Origin: G963665085 sp963665085 | GTDB lineage: Bacteria > Bacteroidota > Bacteroidia > Bacteroidales > JAAAOM01 | Reading direction: 5' to 3' | Length of the DNA: 64,000 bases | Assembly: GCA_963665085.2 (NCBI GenBank) | Contig: CAXXXS010000002.1 | Location: 620,001 to 684,000, forward strand | Shown here: positions 28,281-36,418 of the stretch, in pieces | How positions within the stretch are numbered: position 1 is the first letter of the stretch | How the letters are laid out: each line of letters opens with the position of its first letter | Notes under the pieces: model-generated | The model's database searches: none | What the model saw: the letters and a program-made list of their open reading frames with translations, nothing else | Told to the model about the DNA's origin: nothing | Position numbers and translations under genes: made by a program

Positions 28281-28904
28281 ATGAAAATAACTCAAGATAA
28301 AGCAGGTACACATATCGACTGGCAACACGATGGGATTACCCCAAAAATGATTGATTGGTTTTGGAGTAACATGGAAAAAAGTTTCTTGTTGTGGCATCCA
28401 TCACAACATGAGCCGCTGGAATGGGCTGTTCCTGTAAAACATGGAAATCCTATTGGCGCAGTGCATATTGCTCCACAAACGTGGAAAGACGGCACTCGTC
28501 AAAATTTATACATTCGTTTTGAAGCCTTGGAAGATCTTCCTGACTTTGTGAGGGAATACATCGTTTACGAACATGTTATTGTTGCTGCAGGACTAGGATT
28601 GGGAGAAGAAAGCCTGAAGGTTGAAGAACCGATGGGTTTTAGAATCCACCAATGGCAAAAAACAGATTATGGCGTAGAAGGTAAATCAAATGCTATTGGT
28701 TTACGAAAAAAAGAAACTCCTGAAGAAGGGCTTGTCTGGGCTGACCATTGTATGGAAGAAATTGGAAACTGGGCTAATTTTTTACCTCAAATGTATGAGT
28801 TATTTAAGGTGGTTGAAAATACCGCTTATAATCCGTACACAGACCTTTCTGTTGAAGGAAAGGGTAAAGATGTGCGATATAAATTCATCAATAAAAAATT
28901 ATAA
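28281..28904 (+). CDS. PhlG/phloretin hydrolase-type C-C bond hydrolase (compact form)
   Basis: A 207-residue protein of the DAPG hydrolase family. Enzymes of this family cleave the acyl-aryl C-C bond of 2,4-diacetylphloroglucinol (PhlG) or phloretin (Phy), the latter giving phloroglucinol and a phenylpropionate. Family marks are MIDWFW (23-28), WHPSQH (38-43), YEH (96-98) and the C-terminal HCMEE (156-160), whose HxxxE spacing matches the zinc ligand pair of PhlG. The segment NFLPQMYELF also matches Phy as remembered. It is shorter than Phy or PhlG (about 260-295), mostly at the N-terminus. It is followed 3 bases later by the chalcone-isomerase-like gene. Confidence 0.75.
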   Translation: MKITQDKAGTHIDWQHDGITPKMIDWFWSNMEKSFLLWHPSQHEPLEWAVPVKHGNPIGAVHIAPQTWKDGTRQNLYIRFEALEDLPDFVREYIVYEHVIVAAGLGLGEESLKVEEPMGFRIHQWQKTDYGVEGKSNAIGLRKKETPEEGLVWADHCMEEIGNWANFLPQMYELFKVVENTAYNPYTDLSVEGKGKDVRYKFINKKL

Positions 28905-28907
28905 AAG

Positions 28908-29699
28908 ATGATTAGAAGCTATTTGTTAGTAAATCTAACCAGTCTCGACTATCTTCCAATGATGGATAGATGGCTCTATAAAGACCATGCGCCGGAAACA
29001 ATGAGTCAATTGGCACCAATTTTAAAAAGATATACAACATATAGGGCTATTCCAGGGCCAGAGGGATCTGAAGATTTTGCAGTTTATAACTGGAGGATGA
29101 CAGAACACTGGTGGACAGAAATTCCATTTAAAAAGGGTGCAATGGGACATGGTAGTGCCATTTCTGAATATTGGCCGGAAGATTATAACAAAGCGGTTGG
29201 TATTCCTGAAACGGAATCTGCCCGCGGTAAAATATGGGAAGCAAAGGCTCCAGCTTTTATTTTTGTTGAACCAAGACCTACAGAAGATTATTTTGGAGCA
29301 GGCCTGCGTATCGAAGATGGTAATATTATCCGTTGGGTTACTGTACATAAATATCCTGATGGTGTAACAAAAGAAGAAGGAGATAAATGGTTTAACGAGG
29401 TACATGCTCCTGAAGTATGCAAGCAACCTGGCTTAAAACGCTTTTTCAGTTTTAATGCGGTTGCCCCAACTCCGATGATTGGACCATTTTTACGTGTATC
29501 AGAATTATGGTATGAAAACCACTCTGCCTGGAAAAATGCAGTAATTGATAATCCTCCGGCATACACAAAACCGGAATGGGCAAAATATGATAAGTATCCA
29601 TTCCTTGAACCCGGGGTTGACTTTGTTTCTATGTTCTTGTTGGAAAGACCTGAATGTGATTTCTTAAAAGATTACAGAGGGTATAATATCACAGCGTAG
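28908..29699 (+). CDS. Bacterial chalcone isomerase-like protein
   Basis: A 263-residue protein that strongly resembles the Eubacterium ramulus chalcone isomerase, an enzyme unrelated to plant CHI. Shared segments, recalled rather than aligned by program, are RSYLLV...DY near the N-terminus, RWLYKDHAPETMSQ (21-34), RMTEHWW, EDG plus YPDGVTKEEGDKWF, SELWYENHSAWKNAV, KPEWAKYDKYPFLEP and the C-terminal YRGYNIT. His27 lies where the catalytic His of the E. ramulus enzyme falls. HAPE recurs at 166-169, consistent with two ferredoxin-like halves. It would interconvert flavanones and chalcones. A dimeric alpha/beta-barrel protein with another substrate is the alternative. Confidence 0.8.
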   Translation: MIRSYLLVNLTSLDYLPMMDRWLYKDHAPETMSQLAPILKRYTTYRAIPGPEGSEDFAVYNWRMTEHWWTEIPFKKGAMGHGSAISEYWPEDYNKAVGIPETESARGKIWEAKAPAFIFVEPRPTEDYFGAGLRIEDGNIIRWVTVHKYPDGVTKEEGDKWFNEVHAPEVCKQPGLKRFFSFNAVAPTPMIGPFLRVSELWYENHSAWKNAVIDNPPAYTKPEWAKYDKYPFLEPGVDFVSMFLLERPECDFLKDYRGYNITA

Positions 29700-29723
29700 T
29701 AAAATTTATAATGATTTCTTTCT

Positions 29724-30383
29724 ATGAAGAAGATTATAATTGCAGAAGAAGCCGTTCAAAAAATAAAAGATAATGATACAGTGATGATTGGAGGATTTCT
29801 CCGTGGAGGTCGTCCAGAATCTTTAATCACTGCCATGACAAAAATTGATGCTGATAATATTACTCTAATATCTACTGATATGGGAGTAGCTAATAGTCCT
29901 ATGCAACGATTATTGGAAACAGGAAAGATTAAAGAAATATATGCATCTTATATTGGAATAAACCCAGAGTCTCAAAGATTATATATATCGGGCGAAACAA
30001 AGTTCCACCTTACACCCCAGGGCTCCTTAGCCGAGAAGATTCGTGCAGGCGGGGCTGGCCTGGGAGGATTTCTTACTCCTACAGGTGTTGGTACAATTGT
30101 AGAAGAAGGCAAACAAAAAATGGAAATAGACGGCAAAGAATACTTACTTGAGCTTCCATTAAAAGCCAATGTCGCGCTTATAAAAGCATCCATTGCTGAT
30201 GAAGTTGGAAACCTTGTTATAAATGGTTCATCTAAAAATTTCAACCAGCCGATGGCAACAGCAGCTGATTATGTTATTGTTGAAACAGACAAGCTTGTGA
30301 AAAAAGGTGAAATAGATCCGAATCATGTTGATGTCCCTGGAATTTATGTTGATGCAATTGTTGTGAAGGAGGAAAAAAAATGA
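29724..30383 (+). CDS. atoD: 3-oxoacid (acetoacetate) CoA-transferase subunit A
   Basis: Alpha subunit of a family I CoA-transferase, 219 residues. GGFLRGGRPESLI (about 18-30) and GGAGLGGFLTPTGVGT (about 109-124) match the family. It likely moves CoA between acetoacetate and acetyl- or butyryl-CoA. In the proposed pathway it would activate the free acetoacetate released by the BKACE enzyme. It overlaps its partner gene by four bases (ATGA). Confidence 0.93.
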   Translation: MKKIIIAEEAVQKIKDNDTVMIGGFLRGGRPESLITAMTKIDADNITLISTDMGVANSPMQRLLETGKIKEIYASYIGINPESQRLYISGETKFHLTPQGSLAEKIRAGGAGLGGFLTPTGVGTIVEEGKQKMEIDGKEYLLELPLKANVALIKASIADEVGNLVINGSSKNFNQPMATAADYVIVETDKLVKKGEIDPNHVDVPGIYVDAIVVKEEKK

Positions 30384-31036
30384 CAGGAAGAGAATTAATT
30401 TGTAGCCGTATAGCACAAGAATTTCATGATGGTGATTATGTAAATCTTGGTATTGGACTTCCTACGATGGTTGCCAATTTTATTCCTAAAGACATACACG
30501 TAACAATGCATGCTGAAAATGGAATTTTGGGAATAGGTCCCACTCCAGAATCCGGTCTTGAAAATGAAGATTGTGCTGATGCCGGAGGTAATTATGTCAC
30601 CACTCTTGATGGTGCTACATTCTTTGATAGTGTTACATCTTTTGCCATTATCCGGGGCGGCCATCTTGATATTACTGTTTTAGGTGCCCTTGAGGTTGAT
30701 CAGGAAGGAAATCTTGCCAGTTGGATGGTTCCGGGAAAAATGGTTACCGGAATGGGAGGCGCTATGGATTTAGTTGTTGGAGCACGCAAAGTAATAATAG
30801 CAATGGATCACCTAAATAAAAAAGGGGAATCCAAGATTCTAAAAAAATGTAATTTACCTCTGACAGCTAAAAACGAAGTAGATTTAATAGTAACAGATAT
30901 GGCTGTTATAGAAGTTATCCCCGGACAGGGACTGCTATTAAAAGAAATTGCCCCAGGATTTACAATCAACGATGTAAAAGCAGCTACTCATGCAGAATTA
31001 AAAATAGCAGAGAATGTAAAAGTAATGTTGACCTGA
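30380..31036 (+). CDS. atoA: 3-oxoacid (acetoacetate) CoA-transferase subunit B
   Basis: Beta subunit of 218 residues, carrying the catalytic glutamate in HAENGILGIGP (about 49-59), which forms the enzyme-CoA thioester. GLPTMVANFIP near the N-terminus and GARKVIIAMDH in the middle are conserved. The start overlaps the stop of subunit A, a usual sign of translational coupling and equal amounts of the two subunits. Confidence 0.94.
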   Translation: MTGRELICSRIAQEFHDGDYVNLGIGLPTMVANFIPKDIHVTMHAENGILGIGPTPESGLENEDCADAGGNYVTTLDGATFFDSVTSFAIIRGGHLDITVLGALEVDQEGNLASWMVPGKMVTGMGGAMDLVVGARKVIIAMDHLNKKGESKILKKCNLPLTAKNEVDLIVTDMAVIEVIPGQGLLLKEIAPGFTINDVKAATHAELKIAENVKVMLT

Positions 31037-31104
31037 AATTAAAAATTCTAATAATACAAGACTAAAATCCTCACTCTTTATTAAATATTAATTAACAAAC
31101 TATT

Positions 31105-31440
31105 ATGGTAAAACGCGAAATAAAAAATGTAAAACCATATCAGGCTCCAAAGCATTTTGATATGACAGCGCTCAAACTTCATGGTAAAGAAGAATCAGGA
31201 GCAGAAAAATTTTGGATGGGAATGTCGCATTTTCTTCCTGGAGGGGGTGCAGAATATGACGAATCTCCTACAGAAAAAATATATTTCGTTTTAGAAGGTG
31301 AAGTAACTATTTACACAAAAGATAAAGAAAAAATTGTTCTGGGTAAATATGATTCAATCCATATCGGCCCAAACGAAGGACGTTCTCTGGTTAATGAATC
31401 AAATATGCCTGCATCTATGCTAGTTGTAATTAATTACTAA
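31105..31440 (+). CDS. Small cupin protein of unknown role
   Basis: A 111-residue single-domain cupin. Usual cupin marks are weak but present: FLPGGGAEYDESPTEKIYFVLEGEVTIYT (about 48-76) and LGKYDSIHIGPNEGRSLVN (about 83-101). The first motif lacks the usual paired His (AEYDESPTEK instead of HxHxxxxE), so the metal site may be changed or absent. It lies inside the catabolic operon between the CoA-transferase and the SDR gene. It may be an isomerase or hydrolase for a pathway intermediate or a binding protein; no function is claimed. Confidence 0.75.
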   Translation: MVKREIKNVKPYQAPKHFDMTALKLHGKEESGAEKFWMGMSHFLPGGGAEYDESPTEKIYFVLEGEVTIYTKDKEKIVLGKYDSIHIGPNEGRSLVNESNMPASMLVVINY

Positions 31441-31460
31441 TTTTTATTTAACCATCGCAT

Positions 31461-32252
31461 ATGACTATCGATAAAAATTTCATTAATACCCTTTTCAATG
31501 TAAAAGGAAAAGTCGCCATAATTACAGGAGCAACAGGATCTTTAGGCAAAGCAATTTGTTTTGGTTATGGTTTTGCCGGAATGAAAATTATGGTTACAGG
31601 ACGTAATGATGATAAAAATAAGGCTCTTTGTGAAGAACTTGAAGCTGCCGGTATTGAGTGTGGATATTCTTCAGGAGATCCGGCAATTGAAGCTGATGTA
31701 ATCAAAATTGTAAATGAAACAATCAATAAATTTGGAGAAATCAACGTATTGGTTACTTCTGCCGGATATAACAAACCTCAGCCTATTGTTGAGCAGGATT
31801 TATCAACATGGAAAACTATAATGGATTCTGATGTACAAGGTACATGGCTGTTTTGCAAGTATGTGGGCAAACAGATGATTGCCCAGGGCAAAGGAGGTAA
31901 GATGATTCTCGTTTCTTCTGCCCGTTCAAAAATGGGTATGGCAAATTATACGGGATATTGCACAGCAAAAGCTGGTATTGATTTAATGGCACAATCTCTG
32001 GCTTGCGAATGGACTGCAAAACATAAAATCAATGTTAACACAATTAATCCTACGGTATTCCGATCTGATTTAACAGAATGGATGTTTGATCCGGAAAGTG
32101 AAGTATATAAAAACTTTTTAAAAAGACTTCCTGTTGGAAGATTGGGAGAGCCAAATGACTTTATAGGGCCATGTATCTTTCTTGCTTCTTCCGCAAGTGA
32201 TTTTATGACTGGTGCAAATGTAGCTACAGAAGGTGGATATTGGGCTAATTAA
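31461..32252 (+). CDS. Short-chain dehydrogenase/reductase, candidate phloroglucinol reductase
   Basis: A classical SDR of 263 residues. It has the nucleotide-binding TGATGSLGKAIC (about 20-31), an Asn motif region VTSAGYNKPQ, the catalytic Ser in LVSSARSKMG, and the Tyr-Lys pair in YTGYCTAKAG. TGRNDDK after strand 2 suggests NADPH preference (Arg). Known phloroglucinol reductases of anaerobes are SDR enzymes related to tetrahydroxynaphthalene reductases, and the neighbouring genes supply the other steps of that pathway. By sequence alone it could also be annotated as a gluconate 5-dehydrogenase-like SDR. Confidence 0.85.
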   Translation: MTIDKNFINTLFNVKGKVAIITGATGSLGKAICFGYGFAGMKIMVTGRNDDKNKALCEELEAAGIECGYSSGDPAIEADVIKIVNETINKFGEINVLVTSAGYNKPQPIVEQDLSTWKTIMDSDVQGTWLFCKYVGKQMIAQGKGGKMILVSSARSKMGMANYTGYCTAKAGIDLMAQSLACEWTAKHKINVNTINPTVFRSDLTEWMFDPESEVYKNFLKRLPVGRLGEPNDFIGPCIFLASSASDFMTGANVATEGGYWAN

Positions 32253-32269
32253 TCTTCAATAATCTTACT

Positions 32270-33202
32270 ATGAAGAAAATAAAAAATATTTCCATTATTG
32301 GTGGAGGACTTATGGGATCGGGCATTGCCCAGGTGTTTGCCAGCCAGGAAACATTTAATATAAATATTTATGATAACTTCTTAAAAGAAAGTGATATTAA
32401 AAAAAACATCACTAAAAATCTTGAATTACTAAAATCTAAAGATGTTATTACTGAAATTCAGATTGATTCAATTTTGGAGCGAATCAAATTCCACGAGGAT
32501 TTGGAAGAAGCGGTAAAAAATGCAGAATTCATCGTTGAATGCATCCCCGAGAAAATGTCCCTTAAACAGGATTTATTTCAACATCTTGAAACCTTATGTG
32601 ATGATTCTGTAATTTTTGCGACAAATACATCGGTAATGAGTATTACCGAAATTGCACAAAAAACAAAGAAAAAAAACAGATTGGTCGGAACACATTTTTG
32701 GAACCCTCCATTTCTTATTCCTCTTGTTGAAGTTGTAAAAGGTAACGAGACTTCAGATGAAACAATTGAAATTACAATGGATATTCTCCAAAAAGCAGGA
32801 AAACATCCGATAAAAGTAAAAAAAGACACCCCAGGATTTGTAGCTAACCGTTTGCAGCACGCCCTTTGGAGGGAAGCAATATCAATTGTAGAACATGATA
32901 TAGCTGATGCCGCAACTGTTGATAAAGCAATTAAATTAAGTTTTGGGTTAAGGCTTCCTGTATTAGGCCCTATGGAAAATGCAGATATGGTAGGTACAGA
33001 CCTTACATTATCTATACACGATTACATGCTCAAATTTCTTGAAAGTTCTCCTCAACCTTCTCCTTTACTAATTGAAAAAGTTAAAAAGAATGAATTAGGT
33101 TTCAAATCAGGACAGGGATTTCAGAAATGGAGCGAGGAAGAGATAACAAAATCAAAAGAAAGACTTGTTGAACATCTAATAAAAATAATTTATAACAAGT
33201 AG
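32270..33202 (+). CDS. 3-hydroxyacyl-CoA dehydrogenase family, candidate 3-hydroxy-5-oxohexanoate dehydrogenase
   Basis: A 310-residue NAD-dependent dehydrogenase. Rossmann motif IIGGGLMGSGIAQVFAS (about 9-25), FVECIPE, and the catalytic His in GTHFWNPPFLIPLVEVVKG (about 140-158). The NPPxLIPLVEV form resembles carnitine and gulonate dehydrogenases, which act on free hydroxyacids, more than 3-hydroxybutyryl-CoA dehydrogenase (NPVPVMKLVEV). This fits oxidation of free 3-hydroxy-5-oxohexanoate to 3,5-dioxohexanoate in phloroglucinol breakdown. A role as 3-hydroxybutyryl-CoA dehydrogenase is the alternative. Confidence 0.85.
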   Translation: MKKIKNISIIGGGLMGSGIAQVFASQETFNINIYDNFLKESDIKKNITKNLELLKSKDVITEIQIDSILERIKFHEDLEEAVKNAEFIVECIPEKMSLKQDLFQHLETLCDDSVIFATNTSVMSITEIAQKTKKKNRLVGTHFWNPPFLIPLVEVVKGNETSDETIEITMDILQKAGKHPIKVKKDTPGFVANRLQHALWREAISIVEHDIADAATVDKAIKLSFGLRLPVLGPMENADMVGTDLTLSIHDYMLKFLESSPQPSPLLIEKVKKNELGFKSGQGFQKWSEEEITKSKERLVEHLIKIIYNK

Positions 33203-33381
33203 ATAATTAATTATTTATTAAAAAAATTAAAAGTCTGAATATATAATATTTAAAGAACTGGGATTGAATAATACTAGTTCTGAGAAATCATAAAACAGGG
33301 TAAGATTAGCAGCATAAATTTACTCTGATTGTAATAATTATATCAAAGAATTAAAACAAAAAATAATATAAAAGAATAAAT

Positions 33382-33387
33382 AGGAGG
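33382..33387 (+). promoter_or_regulatory. Strong Shine-Dalgarno site before the cyclase gene
   Basis: AGGAGG, 8 bases before the ATG at 33396. Most genes of this operon lack such a strong site. With the 193-base gap upstream, it may mark a high-expression subsection or a later addition to the cluster. Confidence 0.6.
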
Positions 33388-33395
33388 ATAAATCA

Positions 33396-34334
33396 ATGGG
33401 AAAAAAAGTTGTAGTAGATTTAACACATCCATTTAGTGCAGATATTCCTCTTTGGCCATATTTCTCAAAGCCAAAGATCGATACCATGCATAACTTATCA
33501 AAAAGTGGTGTGCTAACTCAGAAGATAGATGTAGTAATGCACTGTGGCACACATGCTGATGCTCCTCGCCATGTTATGGAATACGAATTTAACGGAAAAA
33601 GGGCCCGTTATACTCATGAAATGCCTGTTGACGCATATTATGGTGATGCTGTTTGTCTGGATATCAAAATAGAAAGATGGGGACTTATAACTCCGGAGCA
33701 TCTGGAAGATGCATGCGAACGAGCCAATATTAAACCTGAAGAACTAGAAGGGATGGTAGTTTGTCTTCGCTCCGGAATGCATTTAAAATTTGATGACACA
33801 AAAGAATACTATCATTACTCTTGCGGGACTGGGATTGAGGCAGGAAAATGGTTTGCAAAATATAAACCTAAATGTGTGGCTATGGATATGCAAGCCCTTG
33901 ATCATCCTCTTCACACAACAATGGGTAAAAATGGAGGACCATTATCCATGAACCTAAACGGAGATCTGGGTGTCTCAATAACAGATGAATACATTGAGGA
34001 ATATGGTATCGAAGCATATGCTGAATTTAATAAAGAAACATATATCAAAGTACATGGTAAAGAGAAATACATGGAGAAATTCGGATTTCTTGAAGGACAC
34101 AGACTCGAAGGAACATGGGAACCATGTCATAAATATTTACTTGGAAATGGAATTGTAGGAATTGAAAACCTGGGTGGCGATCTTGATAAAGTAGTTGGAA
34201 AACGTTTCAAATTTATGGCTTTCCCAATTCGTTGGCACATGGGAGACGGCTCAATGGTACGCTGTGCTGCAGAAATTGATGAAGATGAATTGTTAGATGT
34301 TCCTGATAGGACGTATAATTACGGTTCAATATAA
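33396..34334 (+). CDS. Cyclase-family metal hydrolase, candidate dihydrophloroglucinol cyclohydrolase
   Basis: A 312-residue protein of the PF04199 cyclase family. The metal-binding motif HCGTHADAPRH (about 49-59) matches HxGTHxDxPxH. It is about 100 residues longer than kynurenine formamidase, with inserts in the second half. In anaerobic phloroglucinol catabolism a member of this family opens the ring of dihydrophloroglucinol to 3-hydroxy-5-oxohexanoate, which fits the neighbours. Another cyclic diketone or lactone could be the true substrate. Confidence 0.88.
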   Translation: MGKKVVVDLTHPFSADIPLWPYFSKPKIDTMHNLSKSGVLTQKIDVVMHCGTHADAPRHVMEYEFNGKRARYTHEMPVDAYYGDAVCLDIKIERWGLITPEHLEDACERANIKPEELEGMVVCLRSGMHLKFDDTKEYYHYSCGTGIEAGKWFAKYKPKCVAMDMQALDHPLHTTMGKNGGPLSMNLNGDLGVSITDEYIEEYGIEAYAEFNKETYIKVHGKEKYMEKFGFLEGHRLEGTWEPCHKYLLGNGIVGIENLGGDLDKVVGKRFKFMAFPIRWHMGDGSMVRCAAEIDEDELLDVPDRTYNYGSI

Positions 34335-34343
34335 ATATAAAGA

Positions 34344-35525
34344 ATGAAGGAAGTAGTAATTGTAAGTGCTGTGCGTACTGCCATCGGAAATTTTGGTGGT
34401 GCGCTGGCCGATATCTCAGCCGTAGAACTTGGGCGTATAGCCGCAGAAGATGTAATTAAAAAAGCTGGAATATCAAATAAAGAAATTGAGGAAGTTATAG
34501 TTGGGAATGTTTTATCTGCTGGATTAGGACAAAATGTTGCCCGACAGGTCGCTATTAGTGCTGGTCTACCTGAAACTGTTAGTGCCATGACAATCAATAA
34601 AGTTTGTGGTTCTGGATTAAGGGCAATAAGCTTGGCTGCACAAATAATTAAAGCTGGTGATGCGGATGTTATTCTTGCCGGAGGCACGGAAAGTATGAGT
34701 AATTCACCTTATCTGCTCCCCAAAGCCAGAACTGGTTATAAAATGGGCAATGGTACATTAGTAGATTCTATGATTAATGATGGTTTATGGGATATTTTTA
34801 ATAATTACCATATGGGTATCACGGCAGAAAATGTTGCTGAAAAATTCAATATAAGTCGCGAAGAACAAGATAATTTTGCAGCAGAAAGTCAGAAAAAAGC
34901 AGAAAAAGCAATCACTTCTGGCAAATTCAAAGATGAAATTGTTCCTGTATTGATCCCTAAAAGAAAAGGAGAGCCAATAGTATTTGACACAGATGAATTT
35001 CCGCGCCCGGGAACTACTGCTGAAAAATTAGCAAAATTAAGACCTGCATTTAAAAAAGAAGGCACAGTAACAGCAGGGAATGCATCAGGAATTAATGATG
35101 GTGCTGCTATGCTAATTGTGATGTCATCTGAGAAGGCAAAAAAAATGGGTCTAAAACCGATGGCTAAAATTGTTGCATATAGCTCAGCTGGAGTGTCACC
35201 TGATATTATGGGATTTGGTCCAGTTCCTGCTTCAAATAAAGTCTTTGAAAAATCAGGTTTATCTATCAATGACATAGAGCTGGTTGAAGCGAATGAAGCT
35301 TTTGCAGCACAGGCCTTAGCAGTTGCGAAGAATCTAAAACTTAATCCGGAGAAAACCAATGTAAATGGAGGGGCAATTGCTCTTGGACACCCAATTGGGG
35401 CTTCCGGGGCAAGAATAACAACTTCTCTTTTATACGAGATGCAAAAAAGAAATGCAAAATACGGATTATCAACACTTTGTATTGGCGGCGGTATGGGTAC
35501 TTCATTGATTGTAGAACGAATTTAA
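34344..35525 (+). CDS. atoB: Acetyl-CoA acetyltransferase (thiolase)
   Basis: Cleaves acetoacetyl-CoA with CoA to two acetyl-CoA (or the reverse). The 393-residue length is standard. The nucleophilic Cys is in NKVCGSGLRAIS (about residue 88), the catalytic His in NGGAIALGHPIGASGARI (about 343-360), and the second Cys in TLCIGGGMGTSLIVE near the C-terminus. It lies 9 bases after the cyclase gene. In the proposed pathway it handles acetoacetyl-CoA from the BKACE step and from the CoA-transferase. Confidence 0.96.
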   Translation: MKEVVIVSAVRTAIGNFGGALADISAVELGRIAAEDVIKKAGISNKEIEEVIVGNVLSAGLGQNVARQVAISAGLPETVSAMTINKVCGSGLRAISLAAQIIKAGDADVILAGGTESMSNSPYLLPKARTGYKMGNGTLVDSMINDGLWDIFNNYHMGITAENVAEKFNISREEQDNFAAESQKKAEKAITSGKFKDEIVPVLIPKRKGEPIVFDTDEFPRPGTTAEKLAKLRPAFKKEGTVTAGNASGINDGAAMLIVMSSEKAKKMGLKPMAKIVAYSSAGVSPDIMGFGPVPASNKVFEKSGLSINDIELVEANEAFAAQALAVAKNLKLNPEKTNVNGGAIALGHPIGASGARITTSLLYEMQKRNAKYGLSTLCIGGGMGTSLIVERI

Positions 35526-35552
35526 ATCTAACCGAATTAAACTATTTTGATT

Positions 35553-36386
35553 ATGGCAGATCTTGAAAATAAAGTAATATTAACCGTTGCTGTTACGGGA
35601 GCGTGGCCCTCAAAAGATGATAATCCTGCTGTTCCTCTTACTCCTCGAGAAATTGCAGATGATGTCTATGCATGCTGGAAAGCAGGGGCTTCTGTTGCCC
35701 ATATTCATGTGCGCGACGATGAAGGTAAAGCATCAATGAGCTATGAAAAATTTGAAGAAGCTCTTGGATATATTCGCAAAACAGATTGCGACATCGTTTT
35801 AAATACAACAACGTCAGGTGGTATAGGGCTTACAGATGATATCAGGATGAAACCATTTATAGAACTTCGTCCTGAAATGGCCTCTTACGACTGTGGAACT
35901 ATGAACTGGATGCATACAACCGTTTTTGAAAACAGACCTGAGTTTCTAGAAAAACTAGGTTTAAAAATGCAGGATTGTAATGTTAAACCAGAAATTGAAA
36001 TCTTTGATGCAGGAATGGTTTATAACGCCCTGTATTATCTAAAACAAGGAGTATTAAAAGCCCCTCTACATTTTCAATTCTGTTTGGGTACACCAGGAGG
36101 AATGGCTGCAACAGTTGAAAACCTGGTTTTTCTTAAAAATTTAATTCCCCAGGGCTCAACCTGGAGTGCTTTTGGTGTTGGGAAAGGGCATATTCCTATC
36201 CTCTTTGCAACACTTGCATTAGGAGGAAATATCAGAATTGGAATGGAAGATAATGTCTATTATTCAAAAGGAGTATTAGCTGAATCAAATGTTCAGTTTG
36301 TTGAAAGAGCGAAAAGAATAATAACAGAATTTGGCAAAGGAGTAGCAACACCAGATGAAGCAAGAAAAATTCTAAACATCATATAA
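35553..36386 (+). CDS. BKACE (DUF849) beta-keto acid cleavage enzyme, candidate triacetate acetoacetate-lyase
   Basis: Zinc-dependent enzyme of the BKACE family, which condenses a beta-keto acid with acetyl-CoA and cleaves it into acetoacetate-type products. The metal-binding HIHVRDDEGKAS lies at about residues 51-62 and NTTTSGGIGLT near 92-102. The C-terminal half has FGVGKGHIPILFATLALGGNIRIGMEDN. The ATG at 35553 is preferred over an in-frame TTG at 35547. In anaerobic phloroglucinol degradation a BKACE member converts 3,5-dioxohexanoate and acetyl-CoA to acetoacetate and acetoacetyl-CoA. 3-keto-5-aminohexanoate cleavage is the classical alternative, but no lysine fermentation genes are nearby. 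Confidence 0.9.
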   Translation: MADLENKVILTVAVTGAWPSKDDNPAVPLTPREIADDVYACWKAGASVAHIHVRDDEGKASMSYEKFEEALGYIRKTDCDIVLNTTTSGGIGLTDDIRMKPFIELRPEMASYDCGTMNWMHTTVFENRPEFLEKLGLKMQDCNVKPEIEIFDAGMVYNALYYLKQGVLKAPLHFQFCLGTPGGMAATVENLVFLKNLIPQGSTWSAFGVGKGHIPILFATLALGGNIRIGMEDNVYYSKGVLAESNVQFVERAKRIITEFGKGVATPDEARKILNII

Positions 36387-36418
36387 ACACTTATTTTCTA
36401 ACTAAAACTTTTTAAATT

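Noticed and set aside
29022..29426. 134-codon minus-strand ORF
   Set aside because: It lies wholly inside the chalcone-isomerase-like gene, has no motif, and the + strand protein is clearly conserved.
33396..34334. Kynurenine formamidase
   Set aside because: It has the PF04199 metal motif, but it is about 100 residues longer than KynB, and no kynurenine pathway gene is nearby.
34889..35359. 156-codon minus-strand ORF
   Set aside because: It is antisense to the thiolase gene, whose active-site motifs prove the + strand reading.
29724..36386. Lysine fermentation (kce/kdd) or simple butyrate pathway
   Set aside because: BKACE, CoA-transferase and thiolase also occur there, but lysine aminomutase, kdd, crotonase and butyryl-CoA dehydrogenase are absent, while a cyclase-family hydrolase and PhlG- and CHI-like proteins are present.
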